Shown: in pieces, positions 53,017 to 62,194 of the stretch
Position numbering within the stretch: position 1 is the first letter of the stretch
How the letters are laid out: every line of letters begins with the position of its first letter
NCBI GenBank assembly: GCA_045560765.1
Contig: JBJKZD010000007.1
Location: forward strand, 62,001 to 126,000
DNA length: 64,000 nt
Reading direction: 5' to 3'
Source of the DNA: UBA9926 sp913064795
Lineage (GTDB): Bacteria > Pseudomonadota > Gammaproteobacteria > Pseudomonadales > Azotimanducaceae
Notes under the pieces: generated by a model
Seen by the model: only the letters and a program-made list of their open reading frames with translations
The model's database searches: none
What the model was told of the DNA's origin: nothing
Translations under genes and position numbers: made by a program

Positions 53017-54897
53017 ATGTCGATTATGAGCATGCGCGAAAACAGCCAGGGATTCGGCACAAAAATAATTATAGGGTTGATCATTATTGCTTTTGCGTTT
53101 TTTGGCTTGGGGTCTATAACAACGTTTTTAACGCCTGTGCCGCGTGTTGCCAGCGTTAATGGAAACGATATTACGACTCAAGAAATGGAAGTGGCAGTTG
53201 AGCGAAATCGACGAATGATGATCGGACAGGGTACAGCTGCCGAATCGATTGATGAAGATGTTCTAAGGGCAGATGTCTTGAATTCACTCATCACTCGATC
53301 TCTATTGACTCAGTCGCTCGAAACGCTAGGGCTGTCTGTTAGTGAGGACCGTTTGGACAGAGCCTTGATCGAAACCGAGGTTTTTCAAGTCGATGGACAA
53401 TTTGACTCAAATCAGTACCGTTTGGTGCTGGCTGGCGCGGGTTATGATCCGGTCACCTACCGAGAAGAATTGCGAAAAGACGAGGCCCTAGGACAATTGG
53501 CAGAAGCCATTCGAGCATCCGCATTTATGACTGACGACCAAGCAAGTCGAACAGCGAGCTTATCGCGGCAAACCCGAGACGTTGCCTACCTGATGTTTGA
53601 AGCTGCAGCATTAACCGAGGAGGTTGAAATTTCGCCTAATGCCGCAGAGGATTATTATGAGAGCAATCGAGCGCAGTTTTTTACTGAGGAAACGCTAGAC
53701 ATCGACTACGTCGAGCTCAGCCGGTCAGATTTGATGGCAGCAGTGGATGCGCCTTTGGAAGCGCTCAAGGGATTCTACCAGGAGACTTTGGATCTCTACA
53801 CCAGACCTGAGCGTCGGCGTGTCTCCCATATCTTGATATCTACCTCGGAAGATGAGGATCAAGTCTCAGCTCAGGAAAAAATCCAGGAAATTCAAACCAG
53901 ACTTAACGCGGGAGAGGCCTTCTCAGCTCTGGCTGAGGAGCTGTCAGAGGATCCGGGTAGTGCGGGTAATGGTGGTGACTTGGGTGTCGTTACGACCGGG
54001 ATATTTGTACCGGCTTTTGAGGCCGCAGCACTTGAGTTAGCACAAACGGGAGAGGTCTCACCGCCGGTCGAGACTCAATTTGGTTTGCATTTAATCCAGC
54101 TCACTGAGTTAACCGACTCAGAGACCAGTTCATTCGACGAGGTAGCCGAGGAAGTTGAGACAGCCTTTCGAGAAGACCAAACCAAAGACGCTTATATCGC
54201 TCGGATCAGTGAGCTCGACGAAATGGCGTTTGAAGATCCGGACTTAGCGGGTATTGCCGAGCAGATGGGGCTCGAAGTGAAGGCGCTGGCGTCTCAGAAT
54301 CGCTCCTCTGAGACGGGTATTTTGGCAAATGCCAAGGTCAAAGATGCGGTCTTTTCACCCGATCTCATGATCGACGGCAATAACAGTGCCGTTATTGAAA
54401 TCAACGATAACACGGCAATCGTTGTCCGGGTCGCAAGTTATCAGGAGAGCGTTTTAAAGCCGTTCGAGGCGGTTAATGACGAGATCATGGATAGGCTGGG
54501 TCAGCAGGGCGCTGAGACGATTGCTCGTAGCCAGGCAGAAGAAGCGTTGGCGATGTTAGAAGCGGGTGACATCACTCGGTATGTTGCGGATCAATTTGGG
54601 CTTACTTGGACGGTGATCTCCCAAATGAGCCGATATCAAAATGATGCGCCAAAAGAGCTCAGAGACCGCGCTTTTTCGCTACCTAAGCCGAGAGCGCTGG
54701 GTAAATCTTTGGGGCTTGCGGAACTTGAGGGGGGCGATATCGCAGTGGTTTCAGTGACGAACGTCAATAACCCCGCGGATGTGGCTGTTTCGGCGCAGAC
54801 TCAGGGGCTTGCTCAGTTCTTAGAATCCCAGCAGGGGGGGCTAGAGTTTCAATGGTTCCAAGATTCGCTGCGAGCACTAGGAGATATCGAAGGCTAG
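53017..54897 (+). CDS. ppiD: Periplasmic folding chaperone PpiD (SurA N-terminal and PpiC domains)
   Basis: 626 residues (E. coli 623). N-terminal membrane anchor (IIIGLIIIAFAFFGLGSI), a SurA-like N-terminal domain, a parvulin domain (RRRVSHILISTSEDED to FGLHLIQL, about residues 265-365), and a long C-terminal part. Helps proteins emerging from SecYEG. The ATG at 53017 has AGGA at seven bases; a GTG at 53011 and later ATGs are alternatives. Convergent with mltD, whose stop is two bases away. Confidence 0.92.
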   Translation: MSIMSMRENSQGFGTKIIIGLIIIAFAFFGLGSITTFLTPVPRVASVNGNDITTQEMEVAVERNRRMMIGQGTAAESIDEDVLRADVLNSLITRSLLTQSLETLGLSVSEDRLDRALIETEVFQVDGQFDSNQYRLVLAGAGYDPVTYREELRKDEALGQLAEAIRASAFMTDDQASRTASLSRQTRDVAYLMFEAAALTEEVEISPNAAEDYYESNRAQFFTEETLDIDYVELSRSDLMAAVDAPLEALKGFYQETLDLYTRPERRRVSHILISTSEDEDQVSAQEKIQEIQTRLNAGEAFSALAEELSEDPGSAGNGGDLGVVTTGIFVPAFEAAALELAQTGEVSPPVETQFGLHLIQLTELTDSETSSFDEVAEEVETAFREDQTKDAYIARISELDEMAFEDPDLAGIAEQMGLEVKALASQNRSSETGILANAKVKDAVFSPDLMIDGNNSAVIEINDNTAIVVRVASYQESVLKPFEAVNDEIMDRLGQQGAETIARSQAEEALAMLEAGDITRYVADQFGLTWTVISQMSRYQNDAPKELRDRAFSLPKPRALGKSLGLAELEGGDIAVVSVTNVNNPADVAVSAQTQGLAQFLESQQGGLEFQWFQDSLRALGDIEG

Positions 54898-54899
54898 GG

Positions 54900-56684
54900 T
54901 CAAAACGCGTTCTTGACGTCAAGGCGTAATGTGAGACGGTCACCGGGTTGGAGATATCGCTCCCCGGCCAAGGCAGCGTTCCATCGGGTAATTTGTTCAA
55001 TCGATGTATTAAAGCGAGCAGCAATCTTCGACAGCGAATCGCCGCTGCGAACCCGGTAGGTGATAGATCGAATTCGTTGGTCGGCAGGGCCCAGAGATTG
55101 CTTATTTTGGTCAATGACCGAATTTGTGGGTGACTCGAGCTTAAAAATAGCCAGGGTTTGTCCGACGGAAAGGGGCTTCTTTGCCGACAGGCCGTTCCAC
55201 TGGGTCAGATTGGAAACCGACACCCCGTGTTTTCTCCCAATAGACCAGAGACTGTCACCCGATTGTACTCGGTACTGCAGGGCGGTCTGCTTGAGGGTCT
55301 TCTCAAAGCGATCAACTCTACCCAGTTCCCTGCCGGTTAAGGACAATGGGTAATGGGCTTGCGCTGCCTGGGGGATCAACAGTGGCTTCCCAGCGACGAT
55401 GAGTGCGCCATGAAGTCCATTGACTTGCTGAATGGCCTTAACCGACAGACCGTAACGTTGGGCAATGCTCCCCAGAGTCTCTCCCGCTTTAATCCAATGC
55501 CGAATCCACCGAAGGCGCTCATTTGGAGGAAGCTTAGAAAATGCTGTGGTAAATGAAGCTACTTTGTTCTTGGGCAAAATTAGGCGGTGCGGGCCTTCTG
55601 GGTGGGTCGCCCATTGATTGAATCCTGGATTTAAACGATAGATTGTATCCAGGTTTTCTCCCGCTAGCTCAGCGGCCTTAGCCAGATCGATTTGATGAGG
55701 AATGTTCACGCCCGCAAGGTCAGAATCTATACCGATCTCTGGCAAAGTAATTTGGTAGCGCTTTGGGTTGCGCACGATTTCAGCGAGAGCGAGTAGCTTC
55801 GGCACATAGCTGCGGGTTTCCCTTGGTAGGGCTAGATCCCAATAGGTGGTGCCCCTGCCAAGTCGGGTGTTTTTACGAATGGATTTTCGAACGGTACCAA
55901 TGCCTGCGTTATATCCTGCGAGCACGAGGGGCCAATCTTGGTCCAAAGATTGACCCAGATCACCGAGGAACCGAGTCGCGGCCTCCGTGCTATCAATTAA
56001 ATCCCTTCGGCCGTCGTACCACCAATCTATTTTTAGGTCATATAACCTGGCGGTTGCTGGGATAAATTGCCACAGACCCGAGGCTCTCCCCGGAGAGTAG
56101 GCAAAAGGATCGAACGCACTCTCGATAACAGGCAGTAAAACGAATTCAAGGGGAAGGCCAGCGGCAACAACGGTCTTGAAGATATGCGGGAGGTAGGTAG
56201 CCCCTCTTTTAAAGACACGATCAATGTAGTCAGGATTGCGCTTGAACCAATCAAGCTGTGCTTGCACCTGTGGTCGGTTTAGGTTGGGATCAAGAGCAAA
56301 GCCCGCCCGGAGATGAGTCCATAGGTCCGATGGTGGAGTTGGCTCAGTTGGAACCGAGCAGGTCGTGATCTCTGCGTGATCGCAATGTTCGAGCGGGAGG
56401 GTCTTGGCCATCGACTGCATGATCAGCGAGCGCTCAGCCGTGGGCGCGGGGGTGAGTCCAAGGCTTTGATCAAGCTCTGCTTGATCGAGGGCCGCAGGGG
56501 CTGATGTTGGAATGGCCTTATCTAGGGTGTCGCCTTTCTGAGCAGTGCGCTCTCGTCCATCGAGGCGATTTGAGCCGGCGTTGGAGCCCGATCCGAAGGG
56601 CGCGACCGACGTGCAGCTGGTGACAGATGTCGCCAATAGAGCGGTCAAAAGCCAAGGCTGAAACAAAGATCGGGGACGACGCAT
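54900..56684 (-). CDS. mltD: Membrane-bound lytic murein transglycosylase D
   Basis: 594 residues. Lipoprotein: signal peptide with lipobox LATSVTSC. Then the GH23 lytic transglycosylase domain, catalytic Glu in LLPVIESAFDPFAYSPGRAS and GLWQFIPATARLYDL, followed by three LysM repeats (KAGETLGSIAQRYGLS, VQSGDSLWSIGRKHGVS, VRSGDSLSKIAARFNTS) that bind peptidoglycan. Cleaves glycan strands in the periplasm. Start ATG 56684 chosen as it begins the signal peptide; the frame is open another 47 codons upstream. No good ribosome-binding site is visible. Neighbour order mltD / methyltransferase-rnhA-dnaQ is standard. Confidence 0.94.
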   Translation of the reverse strand: MRRPRSLFQPWLLTALLATSVTSCTSVAPFGSGSNAGSNRLDGRERTAQKGDTLDKAIPTSAPAALDQAELDQSLGLTPAPTAERSLIMQSMAKTLPLEHCDHAEITTCSVPTEPTPPSDLWTHLRAGFALDPNLNRPQVQAQLDWFKRNPDYIDRVFKRGATYLPHIFKTVVAAGLPLEFVLLPVIESAFDPFAYSPGRASGLWQFIPATARLYDLKIDWWYDGRRDLIDSTEAATRFLGDLGQSLDQDWPLVLAGYNAGIGTVRKSIRKNTRLGRGTTYWDLALPRETRSYVPKLLALAEIVRNPKRYQITLPEIGIDSDLAGVNIPHQIDLAKAAELAGENLDTIYRLNPGFNQWATHPEGPHRLILPKNKVASFTTAFSKLPPNERLRWIRHWIKAGETLGSIAQRYGLSVKAIQQVNGLHGALIVAGKPLLIPQAAQAHYPLSLTGRELGRVDRFEKTLKQTALQYRVQSGDSLWSIGRKHGVSVSNLTQWNGLSAKKPLSVGQTLAIFKLESPTNSVIDQNKQSLGPADQRIRSITYRVRSGDSLSKIAARFNTSIEQITRWNAALAGERYLQPGDRLTLRLDVKNAF

Positions 56685-56802
56685 GGGGGCAGTATAAAAG
56701 ATTTTTAAGGCGATGATGGTCCTTTCGATGATAATCTTTTTTCCATGAAATCTTATTTCGCATCGATTGACCTCTTGGGGCATTGCTCTACGCTGGCAAC
56801 CC

Positions 56803-57528
56803 ATGAGTGATCTTTTGGGAGCCACGGATTGGTATAGATCACCGCTTGGTCGGCGCGTGCTCGGAACCGAAAAGGCTCTGCACGACGAATTGCTAGAGGA
56901 TTTGTTTGGTTATCATTTATTGCAATTGGGGACCGGGGAAACGGTTCTGTTTGATCAAAGCCCAATTCAAAATTGCAACCGGATGACCTTAGATGGGGGC
57001 GTCCCCGGAGATCTTGTTGCCTCGCCTTTGCAAATTCCATTGGGCCAAGACCAAATTGATGTGATGTTGGTCCATCACCTCTTAGAATACGTGGAGAGGC
57101 CACAGGCGATCTTAGCGGAGTGTGCCCGAGTGGTGATGCCGATGGGTGTGATGATTGTGACGCTTTTTAATCCTCTGAGCCTTTGGGGGTTACGAAAGGC
57201 CATGACAGGGCGCTCTGCCGGATATCCTTTTGAGGGGGAGTTTTTCACTGCGTATCGAGTGATGGATTGGCTGAATGTCCTAAATTTTAAAATCGATCGT
57301 GTATTGTTTGCCGAATTTGGCTTTCCCTGGGCGTTTCGAACGTTGAACCCTCCGAATTTCGGCCTGGGCTTGGGTCGACGCTATAATCTACCCTTCGGCG
57401 GGGTCTATATGCTCGTCGCCCGGAAGTATGTTGGGCCTTTGACACCCGCGGCGTCATTACTTAGGCGCCGAAGCCGGAGATTCTCTGGTATTGGGATGGC
57501 TGAGCCAGTGACTTTGCAGCGGTCCTAG
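56803..57528 (+). CDS. SAM-dependent methyltransferase (class I)
   Basis: 241 residues from ATG 56803 (MSDLLGATDWYRSPLGRR). Methyltransferase domain of the type-11 family: LLQLGTGETVLFD (degenerate SAM loop), DVMLVHHLLEYVERPQAIL and ARVVMPMGVMIVTLFNPLS. This gene is conserved between mltD and rnhA in many gammaproteobacteria; its substrate is not known to me. Frame extends to TTG 56767, considered non-coding. Divergent from mltD. Confidence 0.85.
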   Translation: MSDLLGATDWYRSPLGRRVLGTEKALHDELLEDLFGYHLLQLGTGETVLFDQSPIQNCNRMTLDGGVPGDLVASPLQIPLGQDQIDVMLVHHLLEYVERPQAILAECARVVMPMGVMIVTLFNPLSLWGLRKAMTGRSAGYPFEGEFFTAYRVMDWLNVLNFKIDRVLFAEFGFPWAFRTLNPPNFGLGLGRRYNLPFGGVYMLVARKYVGPLTPAASLLRRRSRRFSGIGMAEPVTLQRS

Positions 57529-57592
57529 GCGGGTACCGCGCCGGTTTGGTGAATAGCGTGATAGAATTTTTCTGGAAGGAGCAAGGCTGAAA

Positions 57593-58033
57593 GTGATCGA
57601 ATTGTTTACAGATGGTGCTTGTCGAGGTAACCCTGGCCCAGGCGGTTGGGGCGTTTTAATTCGACGAAGCGGCCAAGACCGTGATTTATCGGGTTCAGCC
57701 CGTGAGACGACCAACAACCGAATGGAGCTCATGGCTGCGATTGAAGGTTTGGCGATGCTCGAGGATGGAAGCGTTGTCTCTCTGACGACTGATTCGCAGT
57801 ATGTACGCCAGGGTATCACTCAGTGGGTTCACAATTGGAAGAGAAATGGTTGGAAAACCAGTAACAAACAGCCGGTCAAAAACCAGGATTTATGGCAACG
57901 CCTGGATGAGCAAACCCAGCGGCTGAGTATTTCCTGGTTCTGGGTCAAAGGTCACAGTGGGCATCTCGAGAATGAGAGAGCGGACCAATTGGCCAATCAA
58001 GCCATTGACCAAATGTTGGCAGCTGCCTCATGA
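57593..58033 (+). CDS. rnhA: Ribonuclease HI
   Basis: 146 residues (E. coli 155). Degrades RNA in RNA-DNA hybrids. All catalytic carboxylates visible: Asp in LFTDGACRGNPGPGG, Glu in TTNNRMELMA, Asp in LTTDSQYVRQG and Asp in ENERADQLA; the basic handle WKRNGWKTSNKQPVKN is present. The start is GTG at 57593 with AAGGAG upstream. It overlaps dnaQ by four bases (ATGA). Confidence 0.96.
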   Translation: MIELFTDGACRGNPGPGGWGVLIRRSGQDRDLSGSARETTNNRMELMAAIEGLAMLEDGSVVSLTTDSQYVRQGITQWVHNWKRNGWKTSNKQPVKNQDLWQRLDEQTQRLSISWFWVKGHSGHLENERADQLANQAIDQMLAAAS

Positions 58034-58767
58034 GACAAGTCGTCCTTGATACCGAGACCACTGGGTTAGAAGTCAGTGGAGGGCACCGAATCATCGAAAT
58101 CGGTTGCGTGGAGCTCCTAGATCGTCGACTAACCGGTCGTCATTACCATGAGTATTTGAACCCAGGACGTGCGATCGATGCAGGTGCTGAGGCCGTGCAT
58201 GGCATTTCCCTCGACTTTTTAGCCGACAAGCCAGCTTTTGAAAGTATCAAGGATGCCTTTTTATCCTTTATCGACGGTGCAGAGCTGGTCATCCATAACG
58301 CTGACTTTGATCTTGGTTTTTTGGATCAGGAATTAAAGTTGGTGCGTGAAGCAAAAAAAACCCGTCAGCGTTGCTCCATCGTCGATAGCTTAGCGTTGGC
58401 CCGGACGCGCTTTCCCGGGCAAAAAAATAACCTTGATGCCCTCTGCAAGCGGCTAGGCGTTGATAACTCAGGACGAAGCCTTCACGGTGCCCTACTAGAT
58501 GCTCAGATTCTTGCCGAGGTCTACTTAGCGCTAACAGGTGGGCAAGGCAGTTTGTCGTTGGAAAGCCATTTAGCGGGTCACGAGACGCTGAATACTGCGG
58601 ATGTTGGCCAGAAGGGAAGTCGTCCCCGGAGACCATTACCCTTGGTTGCCGTCAGCCAAGCCGAGCAAGAGGCGCACGAGTCGATGTTGGCGTTGTTACG
58701 GAGCGAGAGTGAGTCAGGCTGTGTTTGGGATGATCTCGAACGTTCGCCAACGGACGGAGGCCAGTGA
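58030..58767 (+). CDS. dnaQ: DNA polymerase III epsilon subunit (proofreading exonuclease)
   Basis: 245 residues (E. coli 243). 3'-5' exonuclease of the replicative core. ExoI VLDTETTGLE, ExoII IHNADFDLGFLDQEL, ExoIII-epsilon HGALLDAQILAEVYL. The C-terminal part is divergent as usual and binds the alpha subunit. ATG overlaps the rnhA stop, so the two are cotranscribed. Convergent with the SCP2-domain gene, 46 bases apart. Confidence 0.96.
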   Translation: MRQVVLDTETTGLEVSGGHRIIEIGCVELLDRRLTGRHYHEYLNPGRAIDAGAEAVHGISLDFLADKPAFESIKDAFLSFIDGAELVIHNADFDLGFLDQELKLVREAKKTRQRCSIVDSLALARTRFPGQKNNLDALCKRLGVDNSGRSLHGALLDAQILAEVYLALTGGQGSLSLESHLAGHETLNTADVGQKGSRPRRPLPLVAVSQAEQEAHESMLALLRSESESGCVWDDLERSPTDGGQ

Positions 58768-58813
58768 ATCATCGCAAACGTTAAAAGCAAACACTGAGCG
58801 CCATAAAGCCGGT

Positions 58814-59173
58814 TCAATCGATGATTTGCTGGCTTTGGATGTCAGCGGGCTGTTCGAAAAGGAAGAGCAACAGCTGACTGAGCACGATGTTGCCATCGGC
58901 TCGATAACGGCCTGACATGAAGGCATCCATGCCTGATTCAGCCCCGGTGATTAAATCCCATGCGGTTGCCCGATCGGGTAATGAGAGGGTCAGAGTGGGA
59001 TGATCGTGGTACCCCTCAAAAAATTCGAATGCCTTGTTGTCAGCGAGCAGATGAAACGCCTCACCATTAAGGACGATGAACTGAAAAGCGGTGCGCTGGG
59101 GCGGTAGAAAGCCTTTTCGGAACAAGGGGGCTAAGGCGACATTCCAGTGAGCCATCTGGGTTTCAGCGTTCAT
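58814..59173 (-). CDS. SCP2 sterol-binding domain protein
   Basis: 119 residues from ATG 59173 (MNAETQMAHWNVALAPLF). A stand-alone SCP2-like domain: FIVLNGEAFHLLADNKAFEF, HPTLTLSLPDRATAWDLITG and the hallmark SGRYRADGNIVLSQLLLFLF. Such small proteins bind lipids or, as UbiJ/UbiT-like forms, assist ubiquinone synthesis; here neither is established. A longer frame to 59227 exists. It lies alone on the minus strand between dnaQ and sohB, and its ribosome-binding site is weak. Confidence 0.75.
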   Translation of the reverse strand: MNAETQMAHWNVALAPLFRKGFLPPQRTAFQFIVLNGEAFHLLADNKAFEFFEGYHDHPTLTLSLPDRATAWDLITGAESGMDAFMSGRYRADGNIVLSQLLLFLFEQPADIQSQQIID

Positions 59174-59274
59174 GACGACCAGTATTCCTGATTGAGTGTG
59201 CGTAAAGAGCAAGCTGGCTCTGGGCAAGGGTGTGATAGTATTTCACCCGGATTAAAACGTCGATAGGTAGGGTA

Positions 59275-60339
59275 TTGGAATTTTTAACGGAATATGGCCT
59301 GTTTTTGGCAAAAGTAGTGACGCTGGTTGCTGCCTTTGCGCTTGTTTTAATTCTTAGTCTTAGCGCTCGACAGCAAAAGCGACCCAGTGAAAAAGGACAC
59401 TTGTTGGTCAAACATCTTAATGAGGCTTTTGATCAAGTGACCCAGTCGCTCAATAACGCGATGCTGAGCGAGGATGCACAAAAGCAGGCCGAAAAAAACG
59501 AGAAGCGCCGTCTAAAGTCTGTTCGAAAAGCCGAAAAAGCGGCCCTTAAACGCGGTGATGCCGAGGGTGAAGACAGCGAGACTGCGGAAAAAAGAGTGTT
59601 TGTCTTGGATTTTGATGGTGATGTTGAGGCCTCAGCGGTGGACAATCTTCGTGAAGAGATTTCCGCTCTTTTGTCGGTTGCTGGAGAGGGTGATGAAGTG
59701 CTCATCCGGCTCGAAAGCGCCGGTGGCGTTGTTCATGGCTATGGGCTTGCCGCATCCCAACTCAGGCGGATTCGCGATCATGGCGTCAAGCTGACCGTCG
59801 CGGTGGACAAGGTCGCGGCCAGCGGTGGTTATATGATGGCGTGCATTGCCGACCAAATTATTGCGGCGCCGTTTGCGGTCTTAGGGTCGATCGGAGTTGC
59901 CGCCCAAATTCCTAATTTTAATCGGTTGCTCAAATCCCAAAATATTGATGTAGAAATGCACACTGCAGGTGAATACAAGCGTACGTTGACGATGCTTGGA
60001 GAAAATACAGAAGCTGGCAGAGAGAAATTTTTGGCGGAACTCGAAGATGTCCACGAATTATTTAAGGCCTTTGTTGCTGAGAACCGCCCAAAAGTTGATG
60101 TTGCTGCGGTCGGCACGGGAGAGGCCTGGTATGGTCGGCGAGCCCTCGAGCGACAGTTGGTAGACGTGCTCATGACCAGCGATGAGTATGTGATTAAAAA
60201 GTTAAAAGACTTTGCGGTTTACGAAGTGAAGTACGAGATACAGCAAGGCAAGTTCGAACAAGCGATGAAGCGATTTTCGGCCCTTTCGACGCAGTGGCCT
60301 GTGCGGCAGAAAATCCTTGCTCAACTGGACCGACTTTAA
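59275..60339 (+). CDS. sohB: Protease SohB (inner-membrane S49 peptidase)
   Basis: 354 residues (E. coli 349). One N-terminal membrane helix (FLAKVVTLVAAFALVLILSL), a charged coiled segment (residues about 55-100), then the S49 domain. Catalytic Ser in DKVAASGGYMMA and Lys in AGEYKRTLTMLGENT form the Ser-Lys dyad on the periplasmic side. Start is TTG at 59275 behind TAGGTAGGG; the first family-like residues follow at once. Divergent from the SCP2 gene. Confidence 0.94.
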   Translation: MEFLTEYGLFLAKVVTLVAAFALVLILSLSARQQKRPSEKGHLLVKHLNEAFDQVTQSLNNAMLSEDAQKQAEKNEKRRLKSVRKAEKAALKRGDAEGEDSETAEKRVFVLDFDGDVEASAVDNLREEISALLSVAGEGDEVLIRLESAGGVVHGYGLAASQLRRIRDHGVKLTVAVDKVAASGGYMMACIADQIIAAPFAVLGSIGVAAQIPNFNRLLKSQNIDVEMHTAGEYKRTLTMLGENTEAGREKFLAELEDVHELFKAFVAENRPKVDVAAVGTGEAWYGRRALERQLVDVLMTSDEYVIKKLKDFAVYEVKYEIQQGKFEQAMKRFSALSTQWPVRQKILAQLDRL

Positions 60340-60391
60340 GTTGAGCACAACAGGCGGGCCAGTAAACTGCCGATTGATAGGAGACGATTAG

Positions 60392-61381
60392 ATGGCAACT
60401 TTTGATGCATTTTGGGTTGAGCAGAATGATGACGGTCTACGTCATCAAATTGTAACAAGAGACACCGATGATCTTCCCGAGGGGGATGTGCTCGTGGAGG
60501 TATTTTACTCCTCCTTAAATTACAAGGACGGTATGAGCGCGAAGGGCATCGCTGGTGTGACCCGTGCTTATCCTCATACTCCGGGCATTGACGCTGCAGG
60601 GATTATAAGAGCGTCCAGCGATCCGACCTTGCCGGTAGGCGAAGAAGTCATCGTAATCGGTTTTGATTTAGGTATGAATACACCAGGCGGCTTTGGTCAG
60701 TATATTCGCGTGCCGAGTGGTTGGGTTGTTCCCATGCCGGCTGGGTTGTCTTTACGTGAGAGTATGATTTTGGGCACTGCGGGTCTGACAGCGGCGCTCT
60801 GTGTCGAGAAACTGCTTTGGATGAACGCATCGCCGGAGCAAGGCCCTGTGCTCGTGACCGGCGCAACGGGCGGTGTCGGATCGGTAGCGGTCGCTTTAAT
60901 GGCTCACCTCGGTTTTGAAGTGATCGCAATGACGGGTAAAGCGGACCAGGCAGATTATTTGACGAGTTTGGGGGCAGAAACGATTATCGGGCGGGAGTCT
61001 TTGCAAGAGAATTCGAGTCGTCCCCTGTTGAAGCCGCTCTATGCGCATGCGATTGACGCGGTTGGGGGGCCGATTCTTTCCAATGTGATCAAATCCCTAA
61101 ATCCCCAAGGTAGCGTTGCGATTTGTGGATTAGTTGCCTCAAGTGGATTTGATGTCTCGGTACTTCCGTTTATCCTGCGAGGCGTTAACGTTTTGGGAAT
61201 TGATTCCGTCGAATTGCCCCTCGAGGACAAGGCGCGCAATTGGACGAAGCTTGCTCAGGAATGGCGCTTGTCCGGTCTTGAATCAATGTCGACGGAAGTC
61301 CGTCTCGATGGTCTGTCAGACAAGATTGAGAACATCATGGAAGGGTCCGTTGTAGGACGTACTTTGGTCCGCTTGAGATAG
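60392..61381 (+). CDS. acuI: Acrylyl-CoA reductase-type MDR oxidoreductase (YhdH/AcuI family)
   Basis: 329 residues. NADPH-dependent, zinc-free medium-chain reductase: SSLNYKDGMSAKGIAGVTR, PHTPGIDAAG, ILGTAGLTAALCVEKLL and the NADP motif VTGATGGVGSVAVALMAHLG. AcuI/YhdH enzymes reduce acryloyl-CoA to propionyl-CoA, detoxifying acrylate, including that from DMSP catabolism in marine bacteria. No DMSP lyase or other DMSP gene is in this window, so that role is only possible. The ATG has TAGGAG at eight bases. Confidence 0.88.
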   Translation: MATFDAFWVEQNDDGLRHQIVTRDTDDLPEGDVLVEVFYSSLNYKDGMSAKGIAGVTRAYPHTPGIDAAGIIRASSDPTLPVGEEVIVIGFDLGMNTPGGFGQYIRVPSGWVVPMPAGLSLRESMILGTAGLTAALCVEKLLWMNASPEQGPVLVTGATGGVGSVAVALMAHLGFEVIAMTGKADQADYLTSLGAETIIGRESLQENSSRPLLKPLYAHAIDAVGGPILSNVIKSLNPQGSVAICGLVASSGFDVSVLPFILRGVNVLGIDSVELPLEDKARNWTKLAQEWRLSGLESMSTEVRLDGLSDKIENIMEGSVVGRTLVRLR

Positions 61382-61581
61382 TCTATCGAGCCTAAACGCT
61401 TGCTGGCCGGTTGCTATCAGAAACAAGGAATCGTGACAGAACGCGGGTCACCCGGAGAGCGGTAGGCGCTCGGCGCGTGTGGGATGAGAATTAAAAATTA
61501 ATGGGCCCGTGAGATTTAGATCTGATCACTCGGTCCCCAAACCGTGTAACATTAAATTAGGAAAGTTCAGAGGAGCCCAGT

Positions 61582-61710
61582 ATGAGTCAAAACGAAGACG
61601 CACAAAAACAAGAATCGGGTGATGCCAGCGCGGATGCATTGGCCGCTGTCAGTATTGTACTGATACCGGTTGTTGCTGTGGTGTTCTATCTTTCTGGCTT
61701 GCCCTCCTAA
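61582..61710 (+). CDS. Small predicted membrane peptide, 42 residues
   Basis: An ATG at 61582 behind a strong AGAGGAG ribosome-binding site (7-9 bases) opens 42 codons. The protein has a polar, acidic start (MSQNEDAQKQESGDAS) followed by one hydrophobic helix (ALAAVSIVLIPVVAVVFYLS) and a four-residue tail. N-in single-span topology is likely from the absence of a signal cleavage site, but charges are few. No family is recognised with certainty. It sits alone between acuI (200-base gap) and the DUF2970 gene on the other strand. Confidence 0.7.
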   Translation: MSQNEDAQKQESGDASADALAAVSIVLIPVVAVVFYLSGLPS

Positions 61711-61846
61711 AACCAAGATTTTTTTGCGCCGGGACCTACCTTGGCGGGATAATTGCCATCAGGAGGGCATCCCGTCGACTCACGAGTTAGACGGGTGTGC
61801 CTGCAGCAGCGAGGCGATGGCCGACAATTTTGCTGTGATGGGCAGT

Positions 61847-61870
61847 GACAACGACAACGACAACAACAAC
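61847..61870 (+). repeat. Short GACAAC hexamer repeat
   Basis: Three copies of GACAAC followed by AACAAC in the gap between the 42-residue ORF and the DUF2970 gene. A 78-residue frame crosses it but has no ribosome-binding site and is not considered real. Confidence 0.8.
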
Positions 61871-61889
61871 GCCATTAAGGGTGTTCGGA

Positions 61890-62102
61890 TCAAATCACCC
61901 AGTTAACAATCAACAGTAAACCGCTGACAAACATTATCGTGAACACGATGCCCGCTATGATAAAAGGCAGGGGCGAGTCTGTCTGAAAATCTCTCTCTCT
62001 AACCTCCGCGCGCTGAACCCCAATGGCGGCACTCATGACGCTGAGCATGACCTGAAAAAAAGAAGGTTTTGACGGGTTAGAATCTCGGTCGGTGTTTTTC
62101 AT
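61890..62102 (-). CDS. DUF2970 family small membrane protein
   Basis: 70 residues with the DUF2970 pattern: FFQVMLSVMSAAIGVQ, then ERDFQ, then one membrane helix (FIIAGIVFTIMFVSGLLLIV). Function unknown; in several gammaproteobacteria the gene is beside metH, as here. ATG 62102 lies 92 bases past the metH stop on the same strand, so cotranscription is possible. Confidence 0.85.
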   Translation of the reverse strand: MKNTDRDSNPSKPSFFQVMLSVMSAAIGVQRAEVRERDFQTDSPLPFIIAGIVFTIMFVSGLLLIVNWVI

Positions 62103-62194
62103 AGCGGGTTTAAGGCAGGGACCTGACCGGCATTAAATCAGCCGTGCTTGGGATAGGCAAGGTATCCTGGTCTATGTCTAGATTGACGAGCGAG

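Noticed and set aside
61670..61906. 78-codon ORF after the small membrane peptide
   Set aside because: No ribosome-binding site, starts inside the 42-residue ORF, and is low complexity at its end.
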